A stretch of 64,000 bases of DNA from Lobosporangium transversale (Eukaryota > Mortierellomycota > Mortierellomycetes > Mortierellales > Mortierellaceae): positions 124,001 through 188,000 of the forward strand of contig NW_019028995.1 in assembly GCF_002105155.1 (NCBI RefSeq), written 5' to 3'. Below, piece by piece: positions 23,444-35,004 of the stretch. The notes below the pieces were generated by a model. It was given only the letters and a program-made list of their open reading frames with translations, searched no databases and was not told where the DNA came from. Within the stretch, counting starts at the first letter, position 1; each line of letters starts with the position of its first letter. The position numbers and the translations under genes were made by a program.

Positions 23444-23878
23444 ATGACTCCTGCTATCACTACTGCTCCTGCCTTGGTTGCCTCTGGTGCCTTCTCTAAC
23501 AACAGCAAGACCGAGCCAGCAGCTTTTCCCTTGGCAATCAACATCCCTGCAAAGACTGTCGATACCGGCGATGCCCCCACGACTCCTCCTATGCTGTCGA
23601 CCTCCGTTTCCTCTGCTGGCAGCTTTGATTCGTTTGGTTCTGAAGCCGATGAAGTCGATGTCGCTGCTGCTGCCGCTCGCTCCCGTCGTCAGTCTCAACA
23701 ATTCTTCTTCCCTCACCAAACCAAGTTCGAGTCTGCAGTCCCTGTTGTCACTCGGGCCAGAGACATCCATCTGAAGGACCATCCTTTTATCGAGGGAGCC
23801 TATGCCGAATACGAGAAGCTTTACAACGCTGACTCTCTGATAACCAAGGATGGCCGCCAAATGGTTCGGTTACTTTAA
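23444..23878 (+). CDS. Small Ala/Ser-rich protein of unknown function
   Basis: A single exon of 144 aa with no recognised domain. The first ~95 residues are Ala/Thr/Ser/Pro-rich and disordered, with an acidic SEADEVDVAAAAARSRRQS segment. The C-terminal 50 residues look structured and charged (VPVVTRARDIHLKDHPFIEGAYAEYEK and so on, in short form), ending GRQMVRLL. Codon use is noticeably biased to C-ending and GCT/GTC codons, and a strong TATA box and pyrimidine-rich leader precede it. Together these suggest an abundantly expressed or inducible protein. The ATG at 23444 is preferred: an upstream in-frame start (23132) would place the TATA box inside the coding region. There is no signal peptide. 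Confidence 0.6.
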   Translation: MTPAITTAPALVASGAFSNNSKTEPAAFPLAINIPAKTVDTGDAPTTPPMLSTSVSSAGSFDSFGSEADEVDVAAAAARSRRQSQQFFFPHQTKFESAVPVVTRARDIHLKDHPFIEGAYAEYEKLYNADSLITKDGRQMVRLL

Positions 23879-24418
23879 GCGTTTAAACTTTGCTACCGAT
23901 CAGAAAAAAAACTGTACAAGAAAAAAAATCCATGATAAAGCCAGCCTAGCTCTGCCATTTTCCTTATTCTATTCATAGCTCCCCTTTCTTTTTTCCTCAT
24001 TTACTCTTGCATTGAACCGGCTAAGCCCGAGCTCCCATATAACTTGAAGTCCATTTTTTTTGTCTTGAATAGTTATTCAGACAATCCACTCCCTACTCTT
24101 TCTGCACATCCAACATCATTTGTATCTTTTTTTTGCATCCAGATATTTTGAAGATCGACTGGCGATATCATACACATTAAAAAAAGTAAAAAAAAAAAAT
24201 GTTGATTCAAGCATTTGTAGCATTCCATTAAAATTGTAATAAAGAATTCCCTATAATTCATAAAGCACCTACGCGTTCAATGGTTTCGTTTGGCTGTGAA
24301 TAATCATGACATGTTTTTTTAAAAAAGAGATGGCTCTCTGTCATAGAGTTGCGGTGGCCAATTAGAGTGCAGGAATTTATGGTGATCGCAATTTTATTTT
24401 CTGTACCCACGGAGCATC

Positions 24419-24458
<40 letters not shown>

Positions 24459-26442
24459 AAAACACATTGTAGGCTGTCTAAAACGATACTCCACTCCACT
24501 CCACTCTCCCTTCCTTTCACCTTGGCTACCCCAACATGTAGTCAACTATATTTACTACAAGCAAGAATGAAGGAAATAGCGTCATGGTCCAAGCTTTTTT
24601 GTCATTCTGATGTTATGAATTTGCAGTTCTTAGCTTACCCTATTGTACACGTACTTTGGTTTAATATTCCCCCGTGGGAAGAAAAATAAACTATTTATTG
24701 ACCGCACGATCACGACATCTGAGTTTGGATTTACATGTATAAAAATATAAATATTTTATATACTTTTGATTCATGCACTGTCAGTCTAATCTAGTACCAC
24801 AGAAAGATGAAAGGGCGAAGGCATGTACATGTATATATGGACGAAAAGAAAAGTATGGAATAAAACGGAATCGGTTGCCTTTATTTTTTAACACAATCCA
24901 ACCCACCTTTGTTCTACGGAGCAAACTCATTTCCATTCCATACCATCTGTTTCGTGCTGTAAAACCACAAGATGGTAAAAAAAACAAGGCAAGGCGTAGA
25001 CCAGCCAAACCAGTGGGTACATTTACAGAAAGGACAAGCAAACTATATAGAGAGTAATGCCCTACGCCTCAAACACGTTTCTGTATGCCTTGTTCGTATT
25101 TTTTTTTTTTTTTTTTTTTGTTTTTTTTTTGTATTGAACTGCAGAGGTAGACCTATTGTGTAATTACATCTGATAGAAGAGCCAAAAAAAAAGTCCTGGG
25201 TCCTTGTTTTTCTACATGTATAGTCTCTTTAGAACACCGTTCCCCTGTCCTATTCTTCTTTGATTTTACCTTGGAGTACACAAAAAAAAGCATACATGCA
25301 TGGTTATACACTTCAGTTGGTACATGTACCCTTTTTTTTTTTTTTTTTTTTTTTTTTTACAGATTCCGTGCTTTTAAGGGCGAGGACAAGGGGAGAGAAG
25401 AGAATGGGAATACATTTGTAATTGCATGTCTTACCTTCTGTCGTTTCGTAAGACTGCGCTTGCATTTTTTTTTTTTCAAAACAAGAGATTGGATTTAATG
25501 TTTATAACAAATTAAACAGCCTTTTTTTTTTTTGTGTGTCCGTGGTTGGTGTTGTCCCATTTTGGAAGAAACTGGGGTATAAGCATGCTGCTTGATTCAC
25601 GTGTCAAACTGTCAATTTTCTTTTTGTCGGATGATTCAGGAGCCGGAACGGCTCAATTAACATGGAAAATATCGGAAATTGTGGAAAAAAAAAAAAAAAA
25701 AAGGTTCGTGAATATACTGCATTCAGGTGAAAGACAGCCTCCCCTAATATCGCCCATTTCATTTGGTCGCGATCCCATAATCTTTTATCTAAAAACGATA
25801 ATTGAACTGGTCTTAGCGACGTCTCACTGCCTGACGAACTTGGAGCAAGCGAGTTAATTGGCTGCCAATATATATACTTGAGAGTATTCAAAAATATAAG
25901 GGATCGCGACCAAATGAAACGGACTATATATATACTTTAAAATAAGTGTTTTTAAGGGCCCAGCCTGCAGATGAATATAGTCTAACTGAAACTCTGTGTA
26001 GAAAGAAACACGTACCGGACTAGCCAAAATGATTCTATGAATTGGTCAAAGCCTCAATGACTAGACTGAGATGGCAAATAATCAATTAAAATTGTCAGCC
26101 AACCATCAATGATCTTATTAAACAAAGCATGCCATCTTTTTGTATACGGGCAATATCAACTACCATTTGCGTAGTGCCAACGAATAATGAACAATATGCG
26201 TTTAGAGTTATCTACACATTTGTAGGTCGATCAGCTCTATTCTAGTGATCTCTTTAATAGCTTCATATCACAATAAAACAAACAAACATGTATAAAATGA
26301 AGCACCCTTGAATACGACGGTACCCACTTATCCATGAAATAGTTTATTGACGCCAATCTTCTCAATCGTCCTAGGTGCACACACTGATACTTAAAATATT
26401 CATTACACATCAGAGATACTCTTGCCCTCATCCTATACCTCC
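23879..26442. other. 2.5-kb intergenic region rich in homopolymers
   Basis: No gene is supported on either strand; open frames here are driven by poly-A/T tracts (A34 at 24421, T-runs at 25100, 25332 and 25453, A18 at 25685). It contains the inverted repeat at 25757-25919, described separately, and the promoter of the secreted-protein gene. Confidence 0.45.
25757..25919. repeat. Inverted repeat with perfect 20-bp arms
   Basis: TTTCATTTGGTCGCGATCCC at 25757-25776 is repeated in reverse complement at 25900-25919, with weaker AT-rich complementarity continuing inward and a 123-bp spacer. This could be a small MITE-like element or a hairpin-forming transcript. No clear target-site duplication flanks it, and no ORF lies inside. 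Confidence 0.75.
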
Positions 26443-28251
26443 ATGATGCGTCATCTATTGAGCATCTCATTTTCAATCCTCCTTGTTTCAGCTCTGTTCT
26501 TCGAAAGCACGTATCTAGTGCAAGCGATCCCAACCACTGTCACCGCTGGTGCCGGGGTTGGCACTGGTGCTACAATTGATGCTGAACCCGATCTACAGCT
26601 TTTAACCGGAAGGAGTGCATCCTTACCGACAGTCGGAGCCTTCGATATCCCATATCCTTTTGCGTCAGGGCCCACTGATTTCTGCGACGGTACAGCTACT
26701 GCTGCTTCTGCTGAGGTTGGCGTATCCTCGCCCTTTCAGATGGTTGATATTGAAGCCCGACATCCGAATCTAGGCCATCCATCTACTCACTTAACTGAGC
26801 TTCTAGAAAATGAAGAGTCTGGAGCCGGAACTATCTCACCTATCTTAACCACAATCCATTCAAGGTCTACCGTTGGCCCTTTGACTCAGCCCAGGCAGCA
26901 ACAGCAGCCGCAGCAAGAACCCCAGCTATTTCGGCCGCTTCAGCAGCATACTGGTGGCGTTCAATTAGACCAAGACCTATCCACTGGCGAGGACCAGCAG
27001 CAGCGACAACACTCGGTTCCAAACGAGCGCGTCACAGCCGCAGTTACAAAGGATGATGGCGATAACGAAGGTACCACTGGCACCAGTACCAAAGGAGGCC
27101 GTTTCCGTGTCACTTGTTCCGAAGATGGTGCTACCAAAGGGCTTCTGCGATGTAGCGATGGTAAAACCTACTATCCTCTTTTCCCTGTATCTGATCGACA
27201 GATGGATTCTAAGCAAGACTTTGTTTCGCAATCTGGAATGTATCTTCCCTCCCTTGGGACTCCTTATCGACCCCATTCTGGTCCTATCGCAGGTTCGCCT
27301 TCTAGCTCCAGCATTGGCACCAGCCCCAATACAGAAGGGGGAATTGGAAGGGCGTCTCCCAGGCATAAGAAGCGCGCTGCCACTGGGTTCTCTGGATCAG
27401 GCTCTGGAGCCTTTGGCCCGAATTTCAATTTCGCTTCTGCGTTTGGTACGGGCGCTGGAGAAATGCCCTCATCGTCTCCCTGGCTGCCACCTTGGCCACA
27501 GCCACAGCCACAGCCACAGCCACAGCCACAGTCATCATCCTTAGCTTCCGGACTATCTTGGCCACTATCCACTGCTACATTTTTGAGTGGGTTAGGTAGT
27601 GTTGGAGCCGCTAATGGTGCTACAAATACTGGGATTGGTTTTGATTTCGGCTCGCCTTGGCCTTCCGGCTCCTATCATTTGCTATCATCGTCCCCCAGTA
27701 GTTCCAAATTTGAGTTTAATAGTGTATTTGGCCAGGATTTTGATGGTGACTGGAGCAAGTACGGTATTCCAAACCAAGCATCTGAGACTGATTGGCCAAA
27801 AGACTATAATGGCCATGGGCATGGTGAAGATTCGGAGAGCAGACGAAGCAAGTACTTCATCCAACCAGAATGGAAGGCTGATGCGAATGTTGCTGCAGCC
27901 AGCCAAGGCGGTGATTATTCACAGGCTTGTTACCATGATACCATTAAGACAAAGTCTAAGCGTTCATATAACAGTCTTGCTACCTGCAGCTGCGAGAAAT
28001 TAGCCAAACGTGATATTCCAATAGGTGAACTAAAGGCAGCATGGAGACCAGGAGGAATGGATGGTAGCAATAACCCAACACCAGCAACGTTCACTAGACC
28101 TAGTGGACTTTTCCCCCCAGCCTCAAGCAGGAACCCCACTGTGATCCCAATCCCGGTCGACATTCACGCCATTGTCTATCCTGATGGTAGGATGTCCCTG
28201 TTGCCGCCTGGGCGAGGCAACAACGATGCTCCTAATCCGGTAGGCCCCTAG
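26443..28251 (+). CDS. Secreted low-complexity protein of unknown function
   Basis: A single exon of 602 aa. It starts with a good signal peptide (MMRHLLSISF... to VQA, about residues 1-29). The mature part is rich in Ser, Gly, Pro and Gln, with a PQ dipeptide repeat (about 351-362) coded by a CAGCCA hexamer microsatellite at about 27496-27530. It also has scattered Gly/Ser/Phe-rich segments and only a few cysteines. Two small Cys-containing blocks look more structured: CSEDGATKGLLRCSDGKTYY (about 223-242) and a C-terminal YSQACYHD...ATCSCEK region (about 492-525). Dibasic KR sites could be Kex2 targets. It resembles a cell-wall or extracellular-matrix protein, but no family is recognised. 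Confidence 0.7.
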   Translation: MMRHLLSISFSILLVSALFFESTYLVQAIPTTVTAGAGVGTGATIDAEPDLQLLTGRSASLPTVGAFDIPYPFASGPTDFCDGTATAASAEVGVSSPFQMVDIEARHPNLGHPSTHLTELLENEESGAGTISPILTTIHSRSTVGPLTQPRQQQQPQQEPQLFRPLQQHTGGVQLDQDLSTGEDQQQRQHSVPNERVTAAVTKDDGDNEGTTGTSTKGGRFRVTCSEDGATKGLLRCSDGKTYYPLFPVSDRQMDSKQDFVSQSGMYLPSLGTPYRPHSGPIAGSPSSSSIGTSPNTEGGIGRASPRHKKRAATGFSGSGSGAFGPNFNFASAFGTGAGEMPSSSPWLPPWPQPQPQPQPQPQSSSLASGLSWPLSTATFLSGLGSVGAANGATNTGIGFDFGSPWPSGSYHLLSSSPSSSKFEFNSVFGQDFDGDWSKYGIPNQASETDWPKDYNGHGHGEDSESRRSKYFIQPEWKADANVAAASQGGDYSQACYHDTIKTKSKRSYNSLATCSCEKLAKRDIPIGELKAAWRPGGMDGSNNPTPATFTRPSGLFPPASSRNPTVIPIPVDIHAIVYPDGRMSLLPPGRGNNDAPNPVGP

Positions 28252-28553
28252 ACACGATACGTAAATAAATAGTACAAACAACGGGGCTTGCCGATGTTTC
28301 GGGATGAAGTAAAAGAGCAACTCTTTAATGTCCTCACATGGCCATCATCGCTTATGCGCGAGTGTTTTATTACTAATGCTTAAATTGTTACATGTCTAAG
28401 TAAAGGAAAGAAGAAAAATTCACTATGTTTCTAATCATAATGCAAGATTAGCAACTAAAATAAAAAAATGAGGAAATGATGAAATGAAGGAATAGTTGGA
28501 TAGATAAGAAGATGAATAATCGAGTGCTGGTCTTTTTGTTGTTGTTTTGTTTT
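28252..28553. other. Convergent 3' flanks
   Basis: Short AT-rich spacer between the stop codons of the secreted-protein gene (+) and the tetraspanin-like gene (-). AAATAAATA after the plus-strand stop is a likely polyadenylation signal. No gene is seen. Confidence 0.4.
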
Positions 28554-30314
28554 TTATTGCTCCTTGAAGCTCTTCAAGCCAGGTCGTCCTGAGCGGAACA
28601 TGCCATCGACATGGTTGGAGCACAAGAGTGTAGCAATCATAACAAATAACTGGAAAGGAGCCAAAATAAAGCTGAAAGTCCAACAGGTGTGCAACAGGTC
28701 GGCTTCATACACACTGTACTTGTGCTGGCATCCTGGCAAGTTAATCATAGGAAAGCAGCGCATGTCGTATTCGCCATACCAAGTAGGACTCTGATATCCA
28801 CAGCACTTTAACTATTTTTTTTTAACATAGTAGGGACATAAATGTAAGTACAACACCATAACACCATAAAAAAGGAAATAAGACGAGGCCAAATAAGGAC
28901 AGAGCAGAAAAAAAAAAAAAAAAAAAAAAAAGCGGTTGTGCTTACGCTGCGCTGGACCAGCAGACGCTGCTCGCGTGTGTATGCGTTCAACCATTCGTCC
29001 CTCAGACGAGCACGAAGGTGGTTCTTGGCGCGTCTGAATGCTATGTATCCGACCGAGATGTAGAGCGAGAAGACAATCCACAACATGATATTATACAATG
29101 ACAGCAGCCTCCTGTTTTCTCTAAAAATACCCACGAATCCAATCAACGCACTGAGAATGCCAAAACTCGATCCCGCCAATGTGACTAAAAAAAAAAAAAA
29201 AAAAAAAAAAGACATGATATGGTTGAATATTACTAATGCATCCGTATTGCTAAGAAATCAATTGTTCCTTTGAAGTGAAGCAAAAAAAAAAAAAAATTAC
29301 TGTAGACAATGTTTTTATGAAATTCCAGGACAACTGCAGAGTGCTCAAAACCTAATAAAGATCCCAAATAAAACACGTGAAATGGTTAGCAACTAGATCT
29401 ATTTACTGTTCCCGATTACTGTGTACAGCATCCGAAATTAGAAGAAAGAGAAAAAAATGCCTCTAGTTCAAGCAAACGTACGTCCAAGCACATATCCAAG
29501 CGAGAATGTGAATGCAGCTGCAGAGTAACCCAGAAGGAGCACTGCAGAAAAGAAGAGGATCCATTTTGAACGAGTCCAAAGACGATAGAATGGTTGCTCC
29601 TTATATTGCTTTGCCCACCAGGCCTGATATGCCTGCCACCGTTCTGCTAGTCCCTCTAAGGTGGTGTCGTTCTGCGTCAAGTTGTAATTACGATCTGCCA
29701 TGGCTAGATTATGGGCTGATGATCGATGCGAGCTATTCATATCTTGGCGACCATCATATGATGCTGATGATGATGACGTTCCTGCTCCTGTTCCTGTTCC
29801 GTGCTGTCCATGATGTCCGTGCTGTCCGTGTTGGGGCCTCATAGTGGAGGTAAAATGGGATGAAGGCTGATATCCGGAAGAGATTGATAGTTGATTGTGA
29901 TCCTTGTCGTATGGCACGTAAGGCTGTGGCTGTAAATGCATGTACTGAGACGATGGGCGCTGCTGCGGGTTTAGTTGATCTTGATTGATGAAAGAAGAAG
30001 CGGGTTCTTCAAAGGGATTCCTAGTAGGTGGGCTCGCTAGCGGATCTTGATCCACGGCAATTCCGTAGGATTTATTCTGTAGAAAAGGCGATCTGTCCTT
30101 AGAGCTGAAAAAATAAAAAAAAAGAGAGAGAAGGCGGGTGAGAAAGAATGAGAAGAAGGTCAAGAAAATAAAGGCGAAGCAGCGGCACAATGATATGGAA
30201 GATAAAAGATGAGAATTATCGGAATAATGTAGTGATGCCGTTGCGTTTTCAAAGTGTAAAGTAAAGAGACAATAGAGAAATAAGAGAAAAAATAAGAAAG
30301 ATGCAAGTGAGGAG

Positions 30315-30348
<34 letters not shown>

Positions 30349-31085
30349 TCAGCCAACTAAGCAATCAGGATTCTGATAATCCACAGTGCAGAATTGGATA
30401 TCGGTCGCCAAGACATCGTGCCAAGCTAAGTTCAGGTGGTGATCATTAAAACCATTAAAGAGGACACACTCCTTCTTTTCTTGTATGTCTCCTGTAAACT
30501 GGCAACTATAGTTTTGGTATTGTCCTCATTCGGATTTGACCTCCATCCCTTCTCGGCCATTACAGGTTAACACTGAAGTCTATTTCTACTTGGTTGCCTC
30601 ATTATTATAGCTACTATTTTTTTTTACTATTGTTGCTAACGTGGATATTGCTGAATTTCCGGCTATAAATACAATCATGGTTGTCAAAACAGGCATATTT
30701 GGCTCCTGAAAGCAATATACTCTGCATGATGCAAATGGATTCATGCTTGTGTGAACCACTCTGCGAGTAACTAGGAGATCCTTTCGCTTTCACTCCCATC
30801 CTCTCGCTCCATCCCTTTGTCTTTCCAATTATCCTGGTCACAACGGGTGCGTTTGCCTCTTTCAATTTTAATTGTTGACTTGGGTGGGAAGCTACGAATT
30901 GCCTATTGTAGCGCTGCCGATAAATAGTTCCCAATTTCAACAAACAAAAGGGGGGGGGAGTTCACGATGTTTTATCATTACCTATTTTGATTATAGCCAT
31001 GATGTTGTTGCTGCATATTTGATCGATAGCTAGATGGCACAGGACTATTACCTCTGCTGTCAACATTGACTGGACTGTATGACAT
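28554..31085 (-). CDS. Tetraspanin-like four-pass membrane protein
   Basis: Four exons on the minus strand (31085-30982, 30104-29482, 29184-28946, 28790-28554) join in frame to 400 aa. The N-terminal ~190 residues are cytosolic and disordered (Gln/His/Ser-rich, with HGHHGQHG and poly-Ser). Four hydrophobic segments follow: WILFFSAVLLLGYSAAAF; LAGSSFGILSALIGFVGIF; LYNIMLWIVFSLYISVGYIAF; and FILAPFQLFVMIATLLC. Between TM3 and TM4 a loop holds several cysteines (RCFPMINLPGC, HTC), like the large extracellular loop of fungal Tsp2-type tetraspanins; the canonical CCG is not evident. Intron 1 is long (877 bp) and all three introns carry sense poly-T tracts of 24-31 nt. Membrane organiser function is inferred from topology only. 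Confidence 0.75.
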
Positions 31086-31640
31086 TTTGTTCTGAATATT
31101 CCTTTTTTGTAATAGATGGTGTCGGCGATGACGAAAGTTTATAAGGGTTCCAGAAAATGGTGATAAGCCTTATTGTCCGTTTCAATTAGACGTGAGCTGA
31201 GAGAGTCAACCAGTTGATAGGAGGTTCCTTAGATCCTTACAGCTGAATTGGATGTAAATGTTAGACAGAAGAGTGGTTTTCTCCTTTTCTTGAGGCAGGG
31301 GTGAAAAGAAAAAGGAAAGACACGGAGTAGGGGCGAATAAAGAGAAAAACGATCAAGAATAGTGCTGTGGGATGATATGGCAGAGAGAACGAAGGTTTAT
31401 GCGTTTGTGAAAAGGAGTAGGGAGGTGTGGAAATATGTTTGACGGTAAGAGAGTCGGTTGTGCACTTGAAAGTGTGTACTGATCTAAATTGGTAGGGCAG
31501 AACTAAGCCAAGTGAAGGAGTAAGAAGGTTGAGGGCCGAGGGTCGAGGGTCGAGGGTTTTCTAAGCGAGGATTCCAGGTCAAGAAGAAAGGTTGAGTGAT
31601 TATGAAAGAGAAGGAGAGGAAGAGAAGAGGATATCCATTT

Positions 31641-31682
31641 AAGAACAGCAAGATTAACAATAAGAACAGCAAGATTAACAAT
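31641..31682. repeat. Two tandem 21-bp units
   Basis: AAGAACAGCAAGATTAACAA followed by T occurs twice head to tail, with a partial third copy (AAGAACAACAG). This is a minor local duplication. Confidence 0.8.
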
Positions 31683-31917
31683 AAGAACAACAGAACAATC
31701 GCCCGCATGGCCACATCACCCACAGGGGGAAGATAACTCAGTCGTCCCAATTTGCCGTAAAATGTGTACATGCCCTCATTTAATATGTTCTTTTGGATCT
31801 TTTTTGTTTATTCAGGAACAGCTTTTGTTACATTCTAATTCATGGACAATTTAATAAGAGCGGAAAATAAATTTATTCAATTCATATTCCCCATTGGGCT
31901 ATTCACGGTTGACATAA

Positions 31918-31920
<3 letters not shown>

Positions 31921-31948
<28 letters not shown>
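31921..31948. repeat. (TA)14 microsatellite
   Basis: Uninterrupted TA dinucleotide repeat in an AT-rich intergenic region; likely length-polymorphic. Confidence 0.9.
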
Positions 31949-31952
<4 letters not shown>

Positions 31953-34900
31953 CAATTTTCTATTATGTACCTTCTATCTCATGGCCTTTGCCAAATTGAT
32001 TCCATTCTTGCCGATTACTAGGACAGCTATTTTGGATTTGTCTTGTAGTAGGCAACAGTAGGTTGATAGTAACTATGAACTTTTTATATTTATATCTCTT
32101 CGCTCAAGACATACACAGCATATATATATATATATATGAGAGACAGATCGTATCCTAAAAAAAGAAAATCCGCATCTCCTTGAGGTCAAATGAATGGCCT
32201 TGCATCAATTCAGAACTTACATTTTTTTATATTCATATTCTTTAGGGGTTTCCAATGATGGCCCCTGGTTTATTTCAGTTCATGATTTAGATACCTTTTT
32301 CAATGCCCGCAATTTATTGCTTTTTAATATTAGACAAAAAGATGTGAAGACTGATAATGATCATTCAACTGCAGCCATTTTGGTTATGACTATCCAAAGC
32401 ATGACCTTTTAAGTTTTAACGCTCCCCTTTCTTTTTGTCTGCCATGCTCGCGATCATTTGATATGTCCCAAGATGCGGATCAAAGAAGGAAATGGTCCAC
32501 ATGCTCTGTTTGAACATTCGGAGGCCCATCTGCTGGCTTTTCTGCACACCTGACGTTTTAACGCTTGCCATCATGATATGCATGTATACAATCAACGAGG
32601 TGGGAGTTGGGTGATCATTCTTTCATGTCTTAAAAAAAAGAAAAAAAAAAATCTAAAGGCAACATGCAGGGCTCATAAAAAATTACTTTGAGGACAAGTG
32701 TGCGTGCACGAATGCATTTTTGTTCTGCTAATTTTATGATGCAACACGGACTTATCAGTCTTGCACGTTTTTAGGACTTCCATATGGTTCCGTGAACTGA
32801 ACACCAGTTTGTTTTCAACCCAACAAAGATTGTAAAAAACGGCACAAATTGCTCCTTGCTTTTCATAGGACGAAGAATGAGCGAAGGATCCAAACTTATT
32901 ATTCATGGCTACAAATTTTTTAATGAGATTAAAAGTTAGTACCTTTTCGTTTTAAAATTAAAAAAAAGGATACATAGTCTATCTTACATGGCACCCATAC
33001 GCTCGCCCCCACTCCTCCTGTATTTTTGTTATATTTGAGTATTGCGTGCAAGTGTGAGGGTGTATGTGTGGTTTTTATTATCCACGGCTCTTAATCAGTT
33101 CCACATACTTCCACAACTGGCCACAAATAATAGAATGACGATTAAGGGAAAGAGATTGATCCGGACAAGCAAAGGCCTGAGAGCGAGCTAGTGGAAAATG
33201 GGCAGAAGGAGTAATATTAAAAAATAGACCCAAGGAAATTATATATAATCATATTGATACCCTTCTGGCTCTTGAAGGAAAAAATAGCTGCCATGAAGCG
33301 CACAGATATTCCAGGCTCTCATTACTTTCCCTCCTCTCCTCTTCTGCCTTCCTCCTTTCTCCCTCTCCTCATGGCTGCCCTTATTGCCCCTTTCCTAGAA
33401 TATATATATTATGCTTTTACTTCGTTACATTCAGATGTTATCTGGTTTTCCTGCGTGACATGTGGCCTGATCTTGAAAGTAAGGTCACGAGAACCTGTCA
33501 TGAGTTAATGGAATGGACAAAAAGACTCCATGTTGGTGCGTCCAATGATTTGGATATATCGTGACACGCGTGGATTAAGGACAAGCGAATTGCTTATTGG
33601 AACCTTTTCTTTTTCTTTTCAATAAAAGAGTCGGTTTTATATGGGTATAAGAATAGGCATTGATCATCCACTTTTTATTTTATTTCTCTTTTGTTTTTAG
33701 CGGGGAGAGAGGAGTGAGAAGCAGGGGATCGTAGGAGTGTACGGTTGCCATCGATCCATGCAGCTTTCAACAGACAAAAAAAAAAAAAGGGATTTAAAAG
33801 AAGGAAGAGATATGTCTATTTTTATGAGGTTGGAGATCACTACTTCACCTCTTACTGCCATTATCAGACTCAGTTGTAGTAATATGATGGGGGTTCAATA
33901 GCAGCGAGTGAATGAGCAATGTATTTTGACCTTTGGACTAGCGATAAAGATATACTCTATGCAGATGCGGATGAGGGAACTAAAAAAGTTTGTGAGCTCA
34001 GCGGAGACACTCAATTGTCCAAAAAAAAAAAAAGAAAAAGGAATGGTCTTTACTTGTCTCATCCCAACCTTCCTAGATCGCTTTTTGTAGCTTTATGTCC
34101 ACACATGTCTCTTCAAACAATTGGCCTTCCTTCTTCATCCTACTTTGCTATATATCTCTCTTTCTCTTTCTCTTTCTTATTCTTTATAAATTTTCATTCC
34201 CTGGTGCATCGTTGAGAGTCTATCTCTTTTTATCCATCGTTTTTTTTTTTTTTGTTTTCGAACACGCCAAATCATCAAAAGTGTCCTTCCATAGTGTATT
34301 CTCAGTCAACCTTCATTATGTTTATTTACCATTGACACTTTCCACCCAAAAGTCGTTTTTATTTGTTTCAGTTGCTTAAACAAAAAGCGCGTTTTTTATT
34401 TTTAATTCTATTCTATTGTTATATATTTATTACTCAATACATTTTTGTTCAATTATAATTTTAAATTAATTCTCAGGTATATATTTATATATTTTTTAGG
34501 CACACCTCCGTCTTTCTCATCCTTTCCCCCCACTCCATCCTTTTTTGTCCTTCACTACACTGCTCTTATCTATCTTTCTTTCTTCCTTTCTTTCTTCCTT
34601 TTCTCTCTCTCTTTTCTCCTTTCTTTTGCCTACACTCTCAATTCTCCACCATCCTCTTCTTTTTACTCCTTCACTCTCCGTCCCTCACTCTCATCCACAT
34701 TCCCTCATACGTTCCTTCTCTTTGATATCACTATCTGTCTCGCTGAATAGAGTCCAATCACTTGCTCATCCAGGCACAATATCCATTTCTGTCCATCCAT
34801 TCCCTCACCTGCTCGAAATAATTTAGGCATCGGACAACAACAAAAGCAACCAAATACTATAACTCGTCCCATTTTGTCCTCCTGTATTCTCTAATTAGTA

Positions 34901-35004
34901 AATAGAAAGACAGCTCTTCCTAATTTATTTTTTCGTCACCCTACACACCAAAAAAAAAAAAAAAAAAAAAAAAGAGAGAAAGAAAGAAAGAAAAGAAAAG
35001 AAAA

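Larger units (their letters stand above)
31086..35004. other. 3.9-kb intergenic region with simple repeats
   Basis: No gene is supported. It contains two tandem copies of a 21-bp AAGAACAGC-type unit (31641-31682), a (TA)14 microsatellite (31921-31948), another AT repeat (about 32120-32138), and a long CT-rich zone (about 34500-34740). An A23/AG-rich leader sits directly before the GT2 gene. Several promoters and long 5' leaders probably share this space. Confidence 0.45.

Noticed and set aside
24258-25041. Minus-strand ORFs in the 24-25 kb intergenic region
   Set aside because: They depend on homopolymer runs or lack start context and splice partners.
29468-30364. 298-aa minus-strand ORF starting with poly-Phe
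   Set aside because: Its first third is an A/T-rich intron with a homopolymer; the real exon starts at 30104 and joins a presequence-like exon at 31085.
34095-34826. Several ORFs upstream of the GT2 synthase
   Set aside because: CT-rich leader sequence translated as Ser/Leu/Phe runs; no protein-like composition.
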